This document shows, one piece after another, positions 1-8,652 of a stretch of 64,000 nt of DNA (positions are counted from its first letter, which is position 1; every line of letters begins with the position of its first letter). The notes beneath the pieces were generated by a model, which had not been told where the DNA came from, did not search any database, and was given only the letters and a program-made list of their open reading frames with translations. The stretch comes from Pandoraea thiooxydans. Its GTDB lineage: Bacteria > Pseudomonadota > Gammaproteobacteria > Burkholderiales > Burkholderiaceae. The stretch covers positions 4,340,001 through 4,404,000 of the forward strand of contig NZ_CP014839.1 of assembly GCF_001931675.1 (NCBI RefSeq), given 5' to 3'. The position numbers were made by a program, and so were the translations under genes.

Positions 1-58
1 TGGTGTGGTGCGGGTGATCTGCAGTTCGGACCCGCGCCATAAGCAGCGTCAGGGTTGA
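1..58 (+). CDS. rpmJ: 50S ribosomal protein L36, 3' end only
   Basis: Only the last 18 codons and the TGA are present; the reading frame begins at base 2. The residues GVVRVICSSDPRHKQRQG match the C-terminus of the L36 family, a very small basic protein of the large ribosomal subunit that binds 23S rRNA. The Cys-x4-His spacing is that of the zinc-binding version of L36. It lies 34 bases upstream of rpsM, the usual place for rpmJ at the end of the spc operon. The start lies outside the window. Confidence 0.93.
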   Translation, partial: GVVRVICSSDPRHKQRQG

Positions 59-92
59 CCGCATTTAACGCTATATAGTTGGGGAATTACGA

Positions 93-458
93 ATGGCTCG
101 TATCGCAGGGGTGAACATCCCAAACCACCAGCATACCGAAATCGGTCTGACCGCTATTTACGGTGTTGGTCGTACGCGTGCTCGTCAGATTTGTGACGCG
201 GCAGGCGTGGCGTATTCAAAGAAGGTTAAAGACCTTGACGACGGTGATCTCGAGAAGCTGCGTGAGCAAGTGGGTCTGCTCACCGTGGAAGGTGATCTTC
301 GCCGTGAGGTAACGATGAGCATCAAGCGCCTGATGGATCTGGGGTGCTATCGTGGTGTGCGTCATCGTAAGGGCTTACCCGTCCGCGGACAGCGTACGCG
401 CACCAATGCGCGCACGCGCAAGGGTCCGCGTAAGGCCGGCGTTTCGTTGAAGAAGTAA
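93..458 (+). CDS. rpsM: 30S ribosomal protein S13
   Basis: This 121-residue protein has the normal family length and the S13 opening [14 protein letters not shown], a helix-two-turn-helix core, and the basic tail with [15 protein letters not shown]13 sits in the head of the small subunit and contacts tRNA and the central subunit bridge. A GGGGAA purine run lies about 8 bases before the ATG. It is the first gene of the alpha operon (rpsM-rpsK-rpsD-rpoA-rplQ), 24 bases ahead of rpsK, and is expected to be co-transcribed with it. Confidence 0.98.
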   Translation: MARIAGVNIPNHQHTEIGLTAIYGVGRTRARQICDAAGVAYSKKVKDLDDGDLEKLREQVGLLTVEGDLRREVTMSIKRLMDLGCYRGVRHRKGLPVRGQRTRTNARTRKGPRKAGVSLKK

Positions 459-482
459 CGTTGAAGAGACACAGGAACAGGA

Positions 483-887
483 ATGGCTAAAGCACCTAAC
501 AATGCTGCATCGCAGCGCGTGCGCAAGAAAGTCAAAAAGAACGTGGCCGAGGGTGTAGTCCACGTGCACGCGTCGTTTAATAACACGATCATTACCATTA
601 CTGACCGGCAAGGTAATGCATTGGCATGGGCGACGTCTGGTGGCCAAGGCTTTAAAGGATCGCGCAAGTCCACCCCATTTGCGGCTCAGGTTGCGGCTGA
701 ATCGGCTGGTCGGGTGGCGCTTGAGTATGGCGTCAAAAACCTTGAAGTGCGTATCAAGGGCCCAGGTCCAGGACGCGAGTCTGCTGTGCGGGCGTTGAAC
801 GCGCTTGGCATCAAGATTACCGCGATCTCGGACGTGACTCCGGTCCCGCATAATGGCTGCCGTCCGCCGAAACGCCGCCGTATCTGA
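483..887 (+). CDS. rpsK: 30S ribosomal protein S11
   Basis: This 134-residue protein carries the S11 hallmarks: the [10 protein letters not shown] stretch, the [17 protein letters not shown] segment, the [13 protein letters not shown] loop and the basic C-terminus [14 protein letters not shown]11 forms part of the platform of the 30S subunit near the mRNA exit and E site. An AGGAACAGGA purine stretch precedes the ATG. It follows rpsM closely, but the next gene, rpsD, is 128 bases away. That gap holds a terminator-like hairpin described separately. Confidence 0.98.
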   Translation: MAKAPNNAASQRVRKKVKKNVAEGVVHVHASFNNTIITITDRQGNALAWATSGGQGFKGSRKSTPFAAQVAAESAGRVALEYGVKNLEVRIKGPGPGRESAVRALNALGIKITAISDVTPVPHNGCRPPKRRRI

Positions 888-971
888 GTTCTGTTAAAAT
901 ACTCGGCTGCGTTAAGTTTTTACCGTCTTCACCCATAAGCCCACCGTCTGACGCTTTTGCGAGCAGACTAG

Positions 972-1004
972 CGCAGCGGATTTATCCGCTGCGTGAGTTT
1001 TTTT
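972..1004 (+). terminator. Terminator-like hairpin between rpsK and rpsD
   Basis: A perfect 9-bp stem (CGCAGCGGA 972-980 with TCCGCTGCG 985-993) closes a TTTA loop and is followed, after TGAG, by seven T residues at 998-1004. The shape is that of an intrinsic terminator or attenuator, but it lies inside an operon and 11 bases before the rpsD start, so partial read-through is expected. An element resembling a -10 box (TAAAAT, 895-900) sits about 75 bases upstream; no convincing -35 was seen. Confidence 0.6.
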
Positions 1005-1015
1005 AAGGAACTGCC

Positions 1016-1639
1016 GTGGCACGTTACACAGGCCCCAAAGCCAAACTCTCGCGTCGCGAGGGAACTGACCTATTTTTGAAGAGCGCCCGCCGCTCGCTGT
1101 CCGATAAGTGCAAGCTTGACAGCAAACCTGGCCAACATGGGCGCACCTCTGGCGCTCGTACGTCGGATTACGGGAACCAGTTGCGCGAAAAGCAGAAGGT
1201 CAAGCGCATTTATGGCGTGCTGGAGCGTCAATTCCGCCGCTATTTCGCAGCCGCTGAGCGTCGCCGCGGAAACACGGGCGAGAATTTGCTGCAATTGCTG
1301 GAGTCGCGTCTCGACACCGTTGTCTACCGGATGGGGTTTGGCTCCACCCGCGCTGAGGCACGCCAATTGGTCGGGCACAAAGCTATTACTATCAACGGCC
1401 AGGTCGCCAACATCCCATCGATGCAGATCAAGGCTGGCGATGTTGTGGCGGTGCGGGAGAAGGCGCGCAAGCAAACGCGTATTCAGGAAGCTCTGTCGCT
1501 TGCCGAACAGATCGGTTTTCCGATTTGGGTGTCGGTCGACGCAAAGAAAATGGAAGGTACCTTTAAGCAATTGCCGGAACGCAGCGATATCGCAGGCGAT
1601 ATCAATGAAAGCCTGATTGTCGAGTTGTACTCGCGTTAA
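1016..1639 (+). CDS. rpsD: 30S ribosomal protein S4
   Basis: This 207-residue protein begins at a GTG (1016) preceded by AAGGAA at good spacing. It opens with [18 protein letters not shown] and contains the S4 core ([19 protein letters not shown]) and an S4 RNA-binding domain in the second half ([20 protein letters not shown]). S4 nucleates assembly of the 30S body on 16S rRNA. In E. coli it also represses translation of the alpha operon through the rpsM leader; whether that applies here is unknown. The leader has a terminator-like hairpin, unlike the tight spacing elsewhere in the operon. Confidence 0.98.
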   Translation: MARYTGPKAKLSRREGTDLFLKSARRSLSDKCKLDSKPGQHGRTSGARTSDYGNQLREKQKVKRIYGVLERQFRRYFAAAERRRGNTGENLLQLLESRLDTVVYRMGFGSTRAEARQLVGHKAITINGQVANIPSMQIKAGDVVAVREKARKQTRIQEALSLAEQIGFPIWVSVDAKKMEGTFKQLPERSDIAGDINESLIVELYSR

Positions 1640-1648
1640 TCGAGCGCC

Positions 1649-1669
1649 GGCGCGCCTGTTTGGCGCGCC
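1649..1669 (+). other. Hairpin between rpsD and rpoA
   Basis: GGCGCGCC at 1649-1656 and again at 1662-1669 is self-complementary, so the two copies form a perfect 8-bp stem around a TGTTT loop. There is no T-run after it, so it is more likely an RNA-processing or stabilising structure than a strong terminator. It begins 9 bases after the rpsD stop codon and lies about 70 bases before the rpoA start. Confidence 0.5.
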
Positions 1670-1741
1670 TTGCGCTTCGTGCAGGTTGTCAGCCGTCAGC
1701 CTTATCGGTGTAACGAGCCGAGGGTATTGAAAAGGAAACCT

Positions 1742-2719
1742 ATGCAAACCAGTTTGTTGAAACCCAAGATCATTGCGGTTGAGCCGATCGGTGAACATCA
1801 CGCCAAAGTCGTGATGGAACCGTTCGAACGCGGTTACGGCCACACCTTGGGGAACGCGTTGCGCCGCGTGCTGTTGTCATCGATGGTCGGTTATGCCCCT
1901 ACCGAGGTCACGATCGCCGGTGTGGTGCATGAATACTCCACCATCGACGGTGTGCAAGAGGATGTAGTCAATTTCCTGTTGAACCTTAAGGGTGCGGTAT
2001 TCAAACTGCACAATCGCGACGAAGTAACCGTCGCGTTGCGCAAGGAAGGTGAAGGCGTGGTACGCGCCGGCGATATCGAAGTACCCCACGATGTCGAAAT
2101 CATCAACCCCGATCACGTGATTGCTCACTTGGCCAAGGGTGGAAAGCTCGACGTTCAGATCAAGGTCGAACGTGGTCGCGGCTACGTGCCGGGTAATGTG
2201 CGTCGCTACGGCGATGACAGCGCCAAGATTATCGGGCGCATTGTGCTGGACGCTTCGTTCTCGCCCGTGCAACGTGTGAGCTATGCGGTCGAAAGCGCGC
2301 GCGTCGAACAGCGTACTGACCTGGACAAGTTGGTCATGAATATCGAGACCAACGGTGTTGTTTCGCCGGAAGAGGCGATTCGTCAATCCGCCCGCATCCT
2401 GGTCGACCAGTTGTCCGTATTTGCCGCATTGGAAGGTACGGAAGCCGCCAGCGAAGCGCCGTCGCGGGCTCCGCAGATCGACCCGATTCTGTTGCGTCCG
2501 GTGGATGACCTCGAGTTGACTGTCCGTTCGGCCAATTGCTTGAAGGCGGAAAACATTTACTATATTGGCGATCTGATCCAGCGCACTGAGAATGAGCTGC
2601 TCAAAACGCCGAACCTTGGGCGGAAATCGCTCAACGAAATCAAGGAAGTGCTTGCCTCGCGCGGCTTGACCTTGGGCATGAAGCTCGAAAATTGGCCACC
2701 CGCAGGGTTGGAAAAGTAA
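1742..2719 (+). CDS. rpoA: DNA-directed RNA polymerase subunit alpha
   Basis: This 325-residue protein has the typical betaproteobacterial length. The N-terminal domain (about residues 1-230) carries [19 protein letters not shown], used for dimerisation and core assembly. After a Pro/Ala linker, the C-terminal domain (about 250-325) has helix-hairpin-helix motifs ([19 protein letters not shown]) that contact UP elements and activators. The ATG at 1742, giving MQTSLLKPK, was chosen because it matches the family start and has an AAGGAAA site just upstream; the frame is open 24 codons further but without family similarity. Confidence 0.98.
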   Translation: MQTSLLKPKIIAVEPIGEHHAKVVMEPFERGYGHTLGNALRRVLLSSMVGYAPTEVTIAGVVHEYSTIDGVQEDVVNFLLNLKGAVFKLHNRDEVTVALRKEGEGVVRAGDIEVPHDVEIINPDHVIAHLAKGGKLDVQIKVERGRGYVPGNVRRYGDDSAKIIGRIVLDASFSPVQRVSYAVESARVEQRTDLDKLVMNIETNGVVSPEEAIRQSARILVDQLSVFAALEGTEAASEAPSRAPQIDPILLRPVDDLELTVRSANCLKAENIYYIGDLIQRTENELLKTPNLGRKSLNEIKEVLASRGLTLGMKLENWPPAGLEK

Positions 2720-2731
2720 TACTGCTGGCAT

Positions 2732-2760
2732 AGGCCGGGATATAGCAATATACCCGGCCT
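2732..2760 (+). other. Long hairpin between rpoA and rplQ
   Basis: AGGCCGGG-A-TATA (2732-2744) pairs with TATACCCGGCCT (2749-2760) to give 12 bp with one bulged A and a GCAA loop, which is a stable GNRA tetraloop. It begins 12 bases after the rpoA stop. It lacks a U-tract, so processing, 3' end protection or partial termination before rplQ are all possible. Confidence 0.6.
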
Positions 2761-2859
2761 TAATTGAACTACTTACATTACCGGCCCGCGCGAGACGGCT
2801 TGCTGTCGAGGCGATAGAAGAGCTGGCAAAAAACTGCTGTTAAACAAAGGAATCGAAAA

Positions 2860-3249
2860 ATGCGTCACCGCCATGGTTTGCGTAAGCTCAACCGCACCAG
2901 CAGCCACCGCTTGGCAATGCTGCGTAACATGTCCAACTCTTTGATCGCCCATGAAGCGATCAAGACGACTCTGCCGAAAGCTAAAGAGCTGCGCAAAGTC
3001 GTCGAGCCGCTGATCACGCTCGGCAAGAAGCCTTCCCTGGCCAATCGTCGACTGGCTTTCAACCGCCTGCGTGACCGTGATTCGGTTGCCAAGCTGTTCG
3101 ATGAACTGGGCCCGCGCTACGCGAATCGCCCCGGTGGTTACCTGCGCATCCTGAAGTTCGGGTTCCGTGTTGGCGATAACGCCCCGATGGCACTGGTCGA
3201 GCTGGTCGATCGCCCGGAGGTCCAGGAAGAGGCGGCCGCTGAGGAATAA
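2860..3249 (+). CDS. rplQ: 50S ribosomal protein L17
   Basis: This 129-residue protein opens with [17 protein letters not shown] and has the [25 protein letters not shown] helix region typical of L17, followed by an acidic tail (EEAAAEE). L17 lies near the polypeptide exit on the large subunit. An AAAGGAA site precedes the ATG. It is the last gene of the alpha operon and is followed within 35 bases by a terminator-like hairpin. Confidence 0.98.
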   Translation: MRHRHGLRKLNRTSSHRLAMLRNMSNSLIAHEAIKTTLPKAKELRKVVEPLITLGKKPSLANRRLAFNRLRDRDSVAKLFDELGPRYANRPGGYLRILKFGFRVGDNAPMALVELVDRPEVQEEAAAEE

Positions 3250-3283
3250 GCGGGCGACGCCGAATACTCGGGACAAGGTCATC

Positions 3284-3311
3284 AAAGAGCCAGGCGAGAG
3301 CCTGGCTCTTT
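3284..3311 (+). terminator. Terminator of the alpha operon
   Basis: AAAGAGCCAGG (3284-3294) pairs perfectly with CCTGGCTCTTT (3301-3311) around a CGAGAG loop, ending in a short T-run. Its place 34 bases after rplQ fits a terminator for the ribosomal operon. The T-run is short, so the efficiency is uncertain. Confidence 0.75.
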
Positions 3312-3406
3312 GCGTTGGATGACGCCAAAGGCAGCGATGCGCACCGTGCATCCTGGGACTGGTATAAAGTGAACATTTGACCAGTGTGCAAGGTCAATTG
3401 CAAACC

Positions 3407-3739
3407 ATGAATAAGTTACTGATGGTCATGACCACCTTTCCTGACGCCGCCAAGGCGCAAGTCGCTGCCGAAGGCATCGTTGCCCAGCGCCTTGGCGCAT
3501 GCGTCAAGCAACTCGCGCCGTGCACGTCCATCTACCGTTGGGAAAGCAACGTCGAGTCCACCCAGGAAGTGCCCCTGCTCATCGCCACCAGCGCAGCTTG
3601 TTACGCAGCGCTCGAGCAATATATCCTGACCCAGCATCCATATCAGGTGCCTGAAATTGTGGCCTGGCCGCTTGAGCGAGCCCTGCCCGCCTATGCCGAT
3701 TGGGTCATACAGGAAGCCGGAGGGGTCTCCAATGTATAG
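3407..3739 (+). CDS. cutA: Divalent cation tolerance protein CutA
   Basis: This 110-residue protein matches CutA1, a small trimeric cytoplasmic protein linked in E. coli to copper tolerance and with a ferredoxin-like fold; its exact role is unsettled. Visible family features are AKAQVAAEGIVAQRLGACV, the SIYRWE segment and the C-terminal LPAYADWV. The ATG at 3407 fits the family N-terminus better than the open frame upstream. The gene overlaps dsbD by 8 bases, the same arrangement seen in other proteobacteria, so the two are likely translated together. Confidence 0.93.
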   Translation: MNKLLMVMTTFPDAAKAQVAAEGIVAQRLGACVKQLAPCTSIYRWESNVESTQEVPLLIATSAACYAALEQYILTQHPYQVPEIVAWPLERALPAYADWVIQEAGGVSNV

Positions 3740-5606
3740 GCCGGCACAAAAGTTGTCGGGTCGCGCGTTGATGCTTGTCCTGCTCGCGTGCCTGACAGCG
3801 ATATCGCTTCTTTTCTCGCTTTCGGCCCGTGCCGACACCGATTTCCTGGCGCCTGACGCCGCCTTCCAAGCGCAGCTGGGCGAAACGGGCTCCGGTGCAT
3901 TGCAGATCCGGTTTAACGTCGCCCCGGGATACTATCTCTATCGTGAGCGCTTCGCGTTTGCCACGACCACGCCGGGCGTCGTGCTGGGAACTCCGGAATT
4001 TCCCAAGGGCGAGATCAAATATGACCCGACCTTTCAGAAAGAGCTCGAGGTCTATCACCATTCGATGGCGGTGCGCATACCCATCGAGCACGCCAGCGGA
4101 CCGTTCGAGGTTCAGGTCACGATGCAGGGATGCGCCGACAAAGGATTGTGCTACCCGCCGATGCACACGACTTTGCATATCGTCAATACAGCACTGCAGG
4201 CACCCGGCGTAATGGTGACCCCGGCATCCCGACCGGCAGTTGGCTCGACATGGGCGCAGGTGCTGGCGGGCCGCGACGATTTCGGTCAGATCGAGCAATG
4301 GCTATCCGGTGGCAGCCTGTGGCTCACCCTGGCGATTTTTCTCGGGCTCGGTCTGCTGTTGACGTTTACGCCATGCGTATTGCCGATGGTGCCGATTCTG
4401 TCGTCCATTGTCGTTGGTCAAGGAGCCCGGCGAAGTCGGGCATTGGGCCTGTCTGTCGCCTACGTTCTGGGCATGGCATTGGTCAACACCGCAATTGGCG
4501 TGGCGGCAGGACTGTTAGGGCAGGGGCTGACTGCGGCGCTGCAAGACCCCTGGGTGTTGAGCGCGTTCGCGTTGTTGATCATTGCGCTGGCCGGATCGAT
4601 GTTTGGCTTCTATGAGCTTCAGTTGCCGTCAGCGCTGCGCAGCCGCATCGACGACATCTCGCGAAGGCAGCGCGGCGGCCAATGGGGCGGTGCTCTCGTC
4701 ATGGGAGTACTATCGGCGCTGATCGTCAGCCCGTGCGTGACGGCGCCGCTGGCGGCCGTACTGGCATTCATCGCAAAAACAGGGAATGCGGTTTTCGGCG
4801 GTGCGGCGCTGTTTTCCATGTCGCTTGGCATGGGGATCCCATTGCTGCTGGTCGGTCTCGGGGCCGGTGCCATCCTGCCGGCCAGCGGGCCCTGGATGGA
4901 GAGCGTCAAACGGCTTTTCGGCGTCGTGCTGCTTGGTCTCGCACTCTGGATTCTGCGCACTGTCTTGCCGACATGGTTGTCCATGCTGGCGTGGGCCGGG
5001 CTGCTCCTGGCCAGCGCCTCCTATCTCCGAGTGTTCGATCCGTTGCCGGATGCGGCGTCCGGCTGGCACCGTTTATGGAAGGGCTTGGGCGTCGGTCTCG
5101 CGGTCGCGGCTGTGCTGTTGCTGATCGGACTCGCCCGCGGCGGGCGCGATCCGCTGCAGCCACTGGCGCCGATCACCTCAATGAGGTTTGCCGGGACGGC
5201 AGGCGAAAATCCCGCCGGCTCGTTGCATTTCAAGCGCGTCAAGACGCTCGCTGATCTGCAGCGTGCCGTCGCTTCGGCCAAGCGGCCGGTCATGCTGGAT
5301 TTTTATGCCGATTGGTGCGTGAGCTGCAAGGAAATGGAGAAATTCACCTTCAGCGATCCCCGCATCCAACGCCGGCTGAGCCACGTCCTGCTGCTCCAGG
5401 CGGACGTGACCGCCAATGATTCAGCCGACCAGGCGCTGCTCAAGCAATTCGGGCTGTTTGGGCCACCCGGCATTCTGTTTTTCGACGCGAGTGGGCATCA
5501 AATCGCCGGTGCGCGTGTCATCGGCTACCAGGACTCGGGCAGATTTCTGCGCAGCCTCGATCAAGCGCTTGGTTCAGGTAGTACCGTTGCCGCAAATCAC
5601 TCATAG
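3732..5606 (+). CDS. dsbD: Thiol:disulfide interchange protein DsbD
   Basis: This 624-residue protein has the three-part DsbD structure: a signal peptide (cleavage near RADTDF) and N-terminal periplasmic domain with the redox pair in CADKGLCYPP; eight or so membrane segments with the cysteine-proline motifs TPCVLPMVP and SPCVTAPLA; and a C-terminal thioredoxin domain with WCVSCKEME near residue 529. DsbD moves electrons from cytoplasmic thioredoxin to periplasmic partners such as DsbC and the cytochrome c maturation proteins. The start at 3732 has a GGAGGGG site. The downstream ResB/CcsA genes fit this reductant supply. Confidence 0.97.
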   Translation: MYRPAQKLSGRALMLVLLACLTAISLLFSLSARADTDFLAPDAAFQAQLGETGSGALQIRFNVAPGYYLYRERFAFATTTPGVVLGTPEFPKGEIKYDPTFQKELEVYHHSMAVRIPIEHASGPFEVQVTMQGCADKGLCYPPMHTTLHIVNTALQAPGVMVTPASRPAVGSTWAQVLAGRDDFGQIEQWLSGGSLWLTLAIFLGLGLLLTFTPCVLPMVPILSSIVVGQGARRSRALGLSVAYVLGMALVNTAIGVAAGLLGQGLTAALQDPWVLSAFALLIIALAGSMFGFYELQLPSALRSRIDDISRRQRGGQWGGALVMGVLSALIVSPCVTAPLAAVLAFIAKTGNAVFGGAALFSMSLGMGIPLLLVGLGAGAILPASGPWMESVKRLFGVVLLGLALWILRTVLPTWLSMLAWAGLLLASASYLRVFDPLPDAASGWHRLWKGLGVGLAVAAVLLLIGLARGGRDPLQPLAPITSMRFAGTAGENPAGSLHFKRVKTLADLQRAVASAKRPVMLDFYADWCVSCKEMEKFTFSDPRIQRRLSHVLLLQADVTANDSADQALLKQFGLFGPPGILFFDASGHQIAGARVIGYQDSGRFLRSLDQALGSGSTVAANHS

Positions 5607-5688
5607 CGTATGCCGATATCGGCGTCGCCGGCCGGAGACATATCGGCCGGTTTGAGCGAGTAGGTCTCGAGCTGGCGCGCAGCGGGGA

Positions 5689-6690
<1,002 letters not shown>

Positions 6691-6725
6691 TCAGACACGC
6701 CTATGGAAAACGTGAAAAAAGGCCT

Positions 6726-6805
6726 CGGATTACGAGAATCCGTGACGGCAAAGATCCGAGCTTCCAAGAAACTTTCGGATGCATGGTATATCATATCAAG
6801 CGGAT
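6726..6805. promoter_or_regulatory. Cluster of five CGGAT half-sites upstream of hemB
   Basis: CGGAT occurs at 6726-6730, 6776-6780 and 6801-6805 on the plus strand and as ATCCG at 6738-6742 and 6754-6758. Two pairs form inverted repeats: CGGATT/AATCCG (6726-6742, 5-base spacer) and CTCGGAT/ATCCGAG (6724-6760). They sit in the divergent gap between the hemB start and the putative small RNA. A protein-binding region for hemB or the RNA gene is an inference; no regulator is identified. Confidence 0.3.
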
Positions 6806-6915
6806 GCCGCACGTGTGCTGTATCCCCCGCTTCTCCTCCCTGAGCGGGTGCCTGTCGTGACTACGATAAGGCATTGTTTAATGCCGCCGTGATAAGACAC
6901 GGCGGTTTTTTTTTT
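6798..6915 (+). ncRNA. Candidate small RNA with C-rich loop and intrinsic terminator
   Basis: A strong intrinsic terminator on the plus strand (stem CCGCCGTG 6884-6891 with CACGGCGG 6898-6905, then ten T residues 6906-6915) lies between two minus-strand genes, so it ends no visible coding sequence. Upstream are three more hairpins: CCCGCT/AGCGGG (6826-6848) with the loop TCTCCTCCCTG, TCGT/ACGA (6855-6866) and GGCATT/AATGCC (6870-6885). The CUCCUCC loop is complementary to a Shine-Dalgarno sequence, a feature of several trans-acting regulatory RNAs, and the U10 tail would suit Hfq. The 5' end is approximate; a weak TATCAT at 6789-6794 could be a -10 box. Confidence 0.6.
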
Positions 6916-6942
6916 GCGTGTAGCGCCATGATTCGCGTCGCG

Positions 6943-7683
6943 CTACCGGGTATCGGTCGGCGCGCCCTCGGCACTGGCATCGTTCGCCTCGGCATGGACT
7001 GTCGAAGCCGCCTGTTGGGCGACAGGCTGTTCGCGAGAGGGGATATCCAGCCAATGCTCCAGCGTCCGTTGAGCTTCTGCGATGCCGGTCCGCTTGAGCG
7101 ACGAAAAGAGCTGCACAGTGAATTGCGGCGGCGCGTCGGGATGATCGTCCGGCAAACCATCCGAGCGGCCATAGCTCGCAAATGTTTCGCCGGCCTTGCG
7201 CAGAACGAGCGTCGCTTCCTGCCGCGTCAATTTGTCTGCCTTGGTCAAAATCGCGTGAATCGGCCGGCCAGTCGGCAAGAACCATTCGATCAGCTGCTCA
7301 TCGAGTTCGGTAAATGGGCGCCGAGCGTCCATGACCAGCACCAGCCCGCGAAGCTGCGGCCGCTGGCGCAGGTAGTCTCCAAGCAGCGCCTGCCAGTGAG
7401 CCTTGGCAGCGCCCGGGACTTGCGCATAGCCGTAGCCCGGCAGGTCGACCAAATAGCCGAAGACATGCTCGGCCTTCGCGATCTCGAAGTAGTTGATGTG
7501 CTGCGTGCGCCCCGGCGTCTTGCTTGAAAACGCCAGGCGCTTTTGGTTGCACAGCGTATTGAGCGCGCTCGACTTGCCGGCGTTGGAGCGTCCGGCGAAG
7601 GCCACTTCGGGCACCGCGGTAGGCGGCAAATCACGCAAATGGTTGACGGTCGTAAAAAAACGCGCCTGATGCAGTAGGGACAT
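6943..7683 (-). CDS. engB: Ribosome biogenesis GTP-binding protein YsxC/EngB
   Basis: This 246-residue TRAFAC-class GTPase assists assembly of the large ribosomal subunit. The G1 loop ([13 protein letters not shown]), G2/G3 region (DLPGYGYA) and G4 motif (TKAD) are in order. The start at 7683, giving [16 protein letters not shown], matches the family; the frame is open 30 codons upstream but that part has no family similarity. The C-terminal 35 residues after the GTPase domain are Ala-rich and variable. It is divergent from the cytochrome c4 gene. Confidence 0.95.
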   Translation of the reverse strand: MSLLHQARFFTTVNHLRDLPPTAVPEVAFAGRSNAGKSSALNTLCNQKRLAFSSKTPGRTQHINYFEIAKAEHVFGYLVDLPGYGYAQVPGAAKAHWQALLGDYLRQRPQLRGLVLVMDARRPFTELDEQLIEWFLPTGRPIHAILTKADKLTRQEATLVLRKAGETFASYGRSDGLPDDHPDAPPQFTVQLFSSLKRTGIAEAQRTLEHWLDIPSREQPVAQQAASTVHAEANDASAEGAPTDTR

Positions 7684-7744
7684 GATTGGGGCGAGAGAGA
7701 AAACAGCCGCCCTGGGAGAACGCGGTCTGTAGCGTAGAATGCCG

Positions 7745-7774
7745 TTAAAATCGGCGAATAAGTTATTGTACAAT
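7745..7774 (+). promoter_or_regulatory. Putative promoter of the cytochrome c4 gene
   Basis: TTAAAA (7745-7750) and TACAAT (7769-7774) are separated by 18 bases and lie in the divergent gap between engB and the cytochrome gene. The -10 matches the consensus at five of six positions and the -35 at four. The leader to the ATG would be about 130 bases. Confidence 0.45.
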
Positions 7775-7912
7775 ATGAAAGTTAACCATACCCTACCCAG
7801 ACGATGGGCGGGACGGGGTTATGGCGAGTGCTCCCGGGTGGCGCGGCGACAGGTTCCCGGGCGGTAATTTCCCAACGACCGATTCCTCGACAAAACAAAA
7901 CAAGGTGTGCGA

Positions 7913-8551
7913 ATGAACCGAGTGTGGAAGTTTCTGGCGATAGCACCGTTGGCAATCACACTGGCCGCTTTGGCCGGCAGCGTTTGGGGCGCAGAAGCTC
8001 AGCCGCCCGCCAAACCCGATCTCAACCGAGGACAAGCGATTGCCAAGCAAGTCTGTGCGGCCTGCCACGGGGCGGACGGCAATAGCGCCGTCGGAACCTA
8101 TCCGAAGCTCGCCGGGCAGCATGCCGCCTACCTCTACAAACAGCTCAAGGAATTCAAATCCCACGCGCGCAATAACGCGATCATGATGGGGATGGCCTCC
8201 GCGCTGTCCGACCAGGACATGCGCAATGTGGCTGCTTACTTCGCCTCGCAAAAAGAAAAACCGGGGTTCGCGACAGACAAGAGCACCGTGGCGCTGGGCC
8301 AGAAGATTTTCCGCGGCGGTATCGCCGAGAAGGGTGTTCCCGCTTGCGCGGCCTGCCACGGCCCCACGGGAGCCGGCATTCCGACGCAATATCCCCGGCT
8401 GGGCGGTCAATGGGCCGAATATACGCAAACGCAGTTGGTGGCCTTTCGCGAAGGCACTCGCACCAACAGCGTGCCGATGCACGATATCGCCTCGCGTCTG
8501 ACGACCAAGGAAATCCAGGCTGTAGCCGACTACATAGCTGGACTCCGATAA
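7913..8551 (+). CDS. Dihaem cytochrome c4
   Basis: This 212-residue protein has an N-terminal signal peptide (cleavage near VWGAEA) and two similar cytochrome c domains, each with a CAACHG haem site (about residues 47 and 146) and a downstream methionine ligand region (MMGMASAL, SVPMHDIA). Cytochrome c4 carries electrons from the bc1 complex to terminal oxidases in the periplasm. The ATG at 7913 has an AAGG site 7 bases upstream, better than the GTG two codons earlier. The next two genes encode the machinery that attaches its haem, and a terminator (8604-8637) separates them. Confidence 0.93.
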   Translation: MNRVWKFLAIAPLAITLAALAGSVWGAEAQPPAKPDLNRGQAIAKQVCAACHGADGNSAVGTYPKLAGQHAAYLYKQLKEFKSHARNNAIMMGMASALSDQDMRNVAAYFASQKEKPGFATDKSTVALGQKIFRGGIAEKGVPACAACHGPTGAGIPTQYPRLGGQWAEYTQTQLVAFREGTRTNSVPMHDIASRLTTKEIQAVADYIAGLR

Positions 8552-8603
8552 TAAAAATAGTTGTCAGCCGGTTCGTCGGCGGCACTACAATTGTCTGAGC
8601 TAG

Positions 8604-8637
8604 GGTGGCGTGCGCGGCCAGCGACGCCGCCTTTTTT
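8604..8637 (+). terminator. Intrinsic terminator after the cytochrome c4 gene
   Basis: GGTGGCGT (8604-8611) pairs with ACGCCGCC (8624-8631) with one G-T pair, followed by six T residues (8632-8637). It ends 15 bases before the resB start, so resB needs read-through or its own promoter. Confidence 0.75.
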
Positions 8638-8652
8638 GTTTGTGGAATCCGC

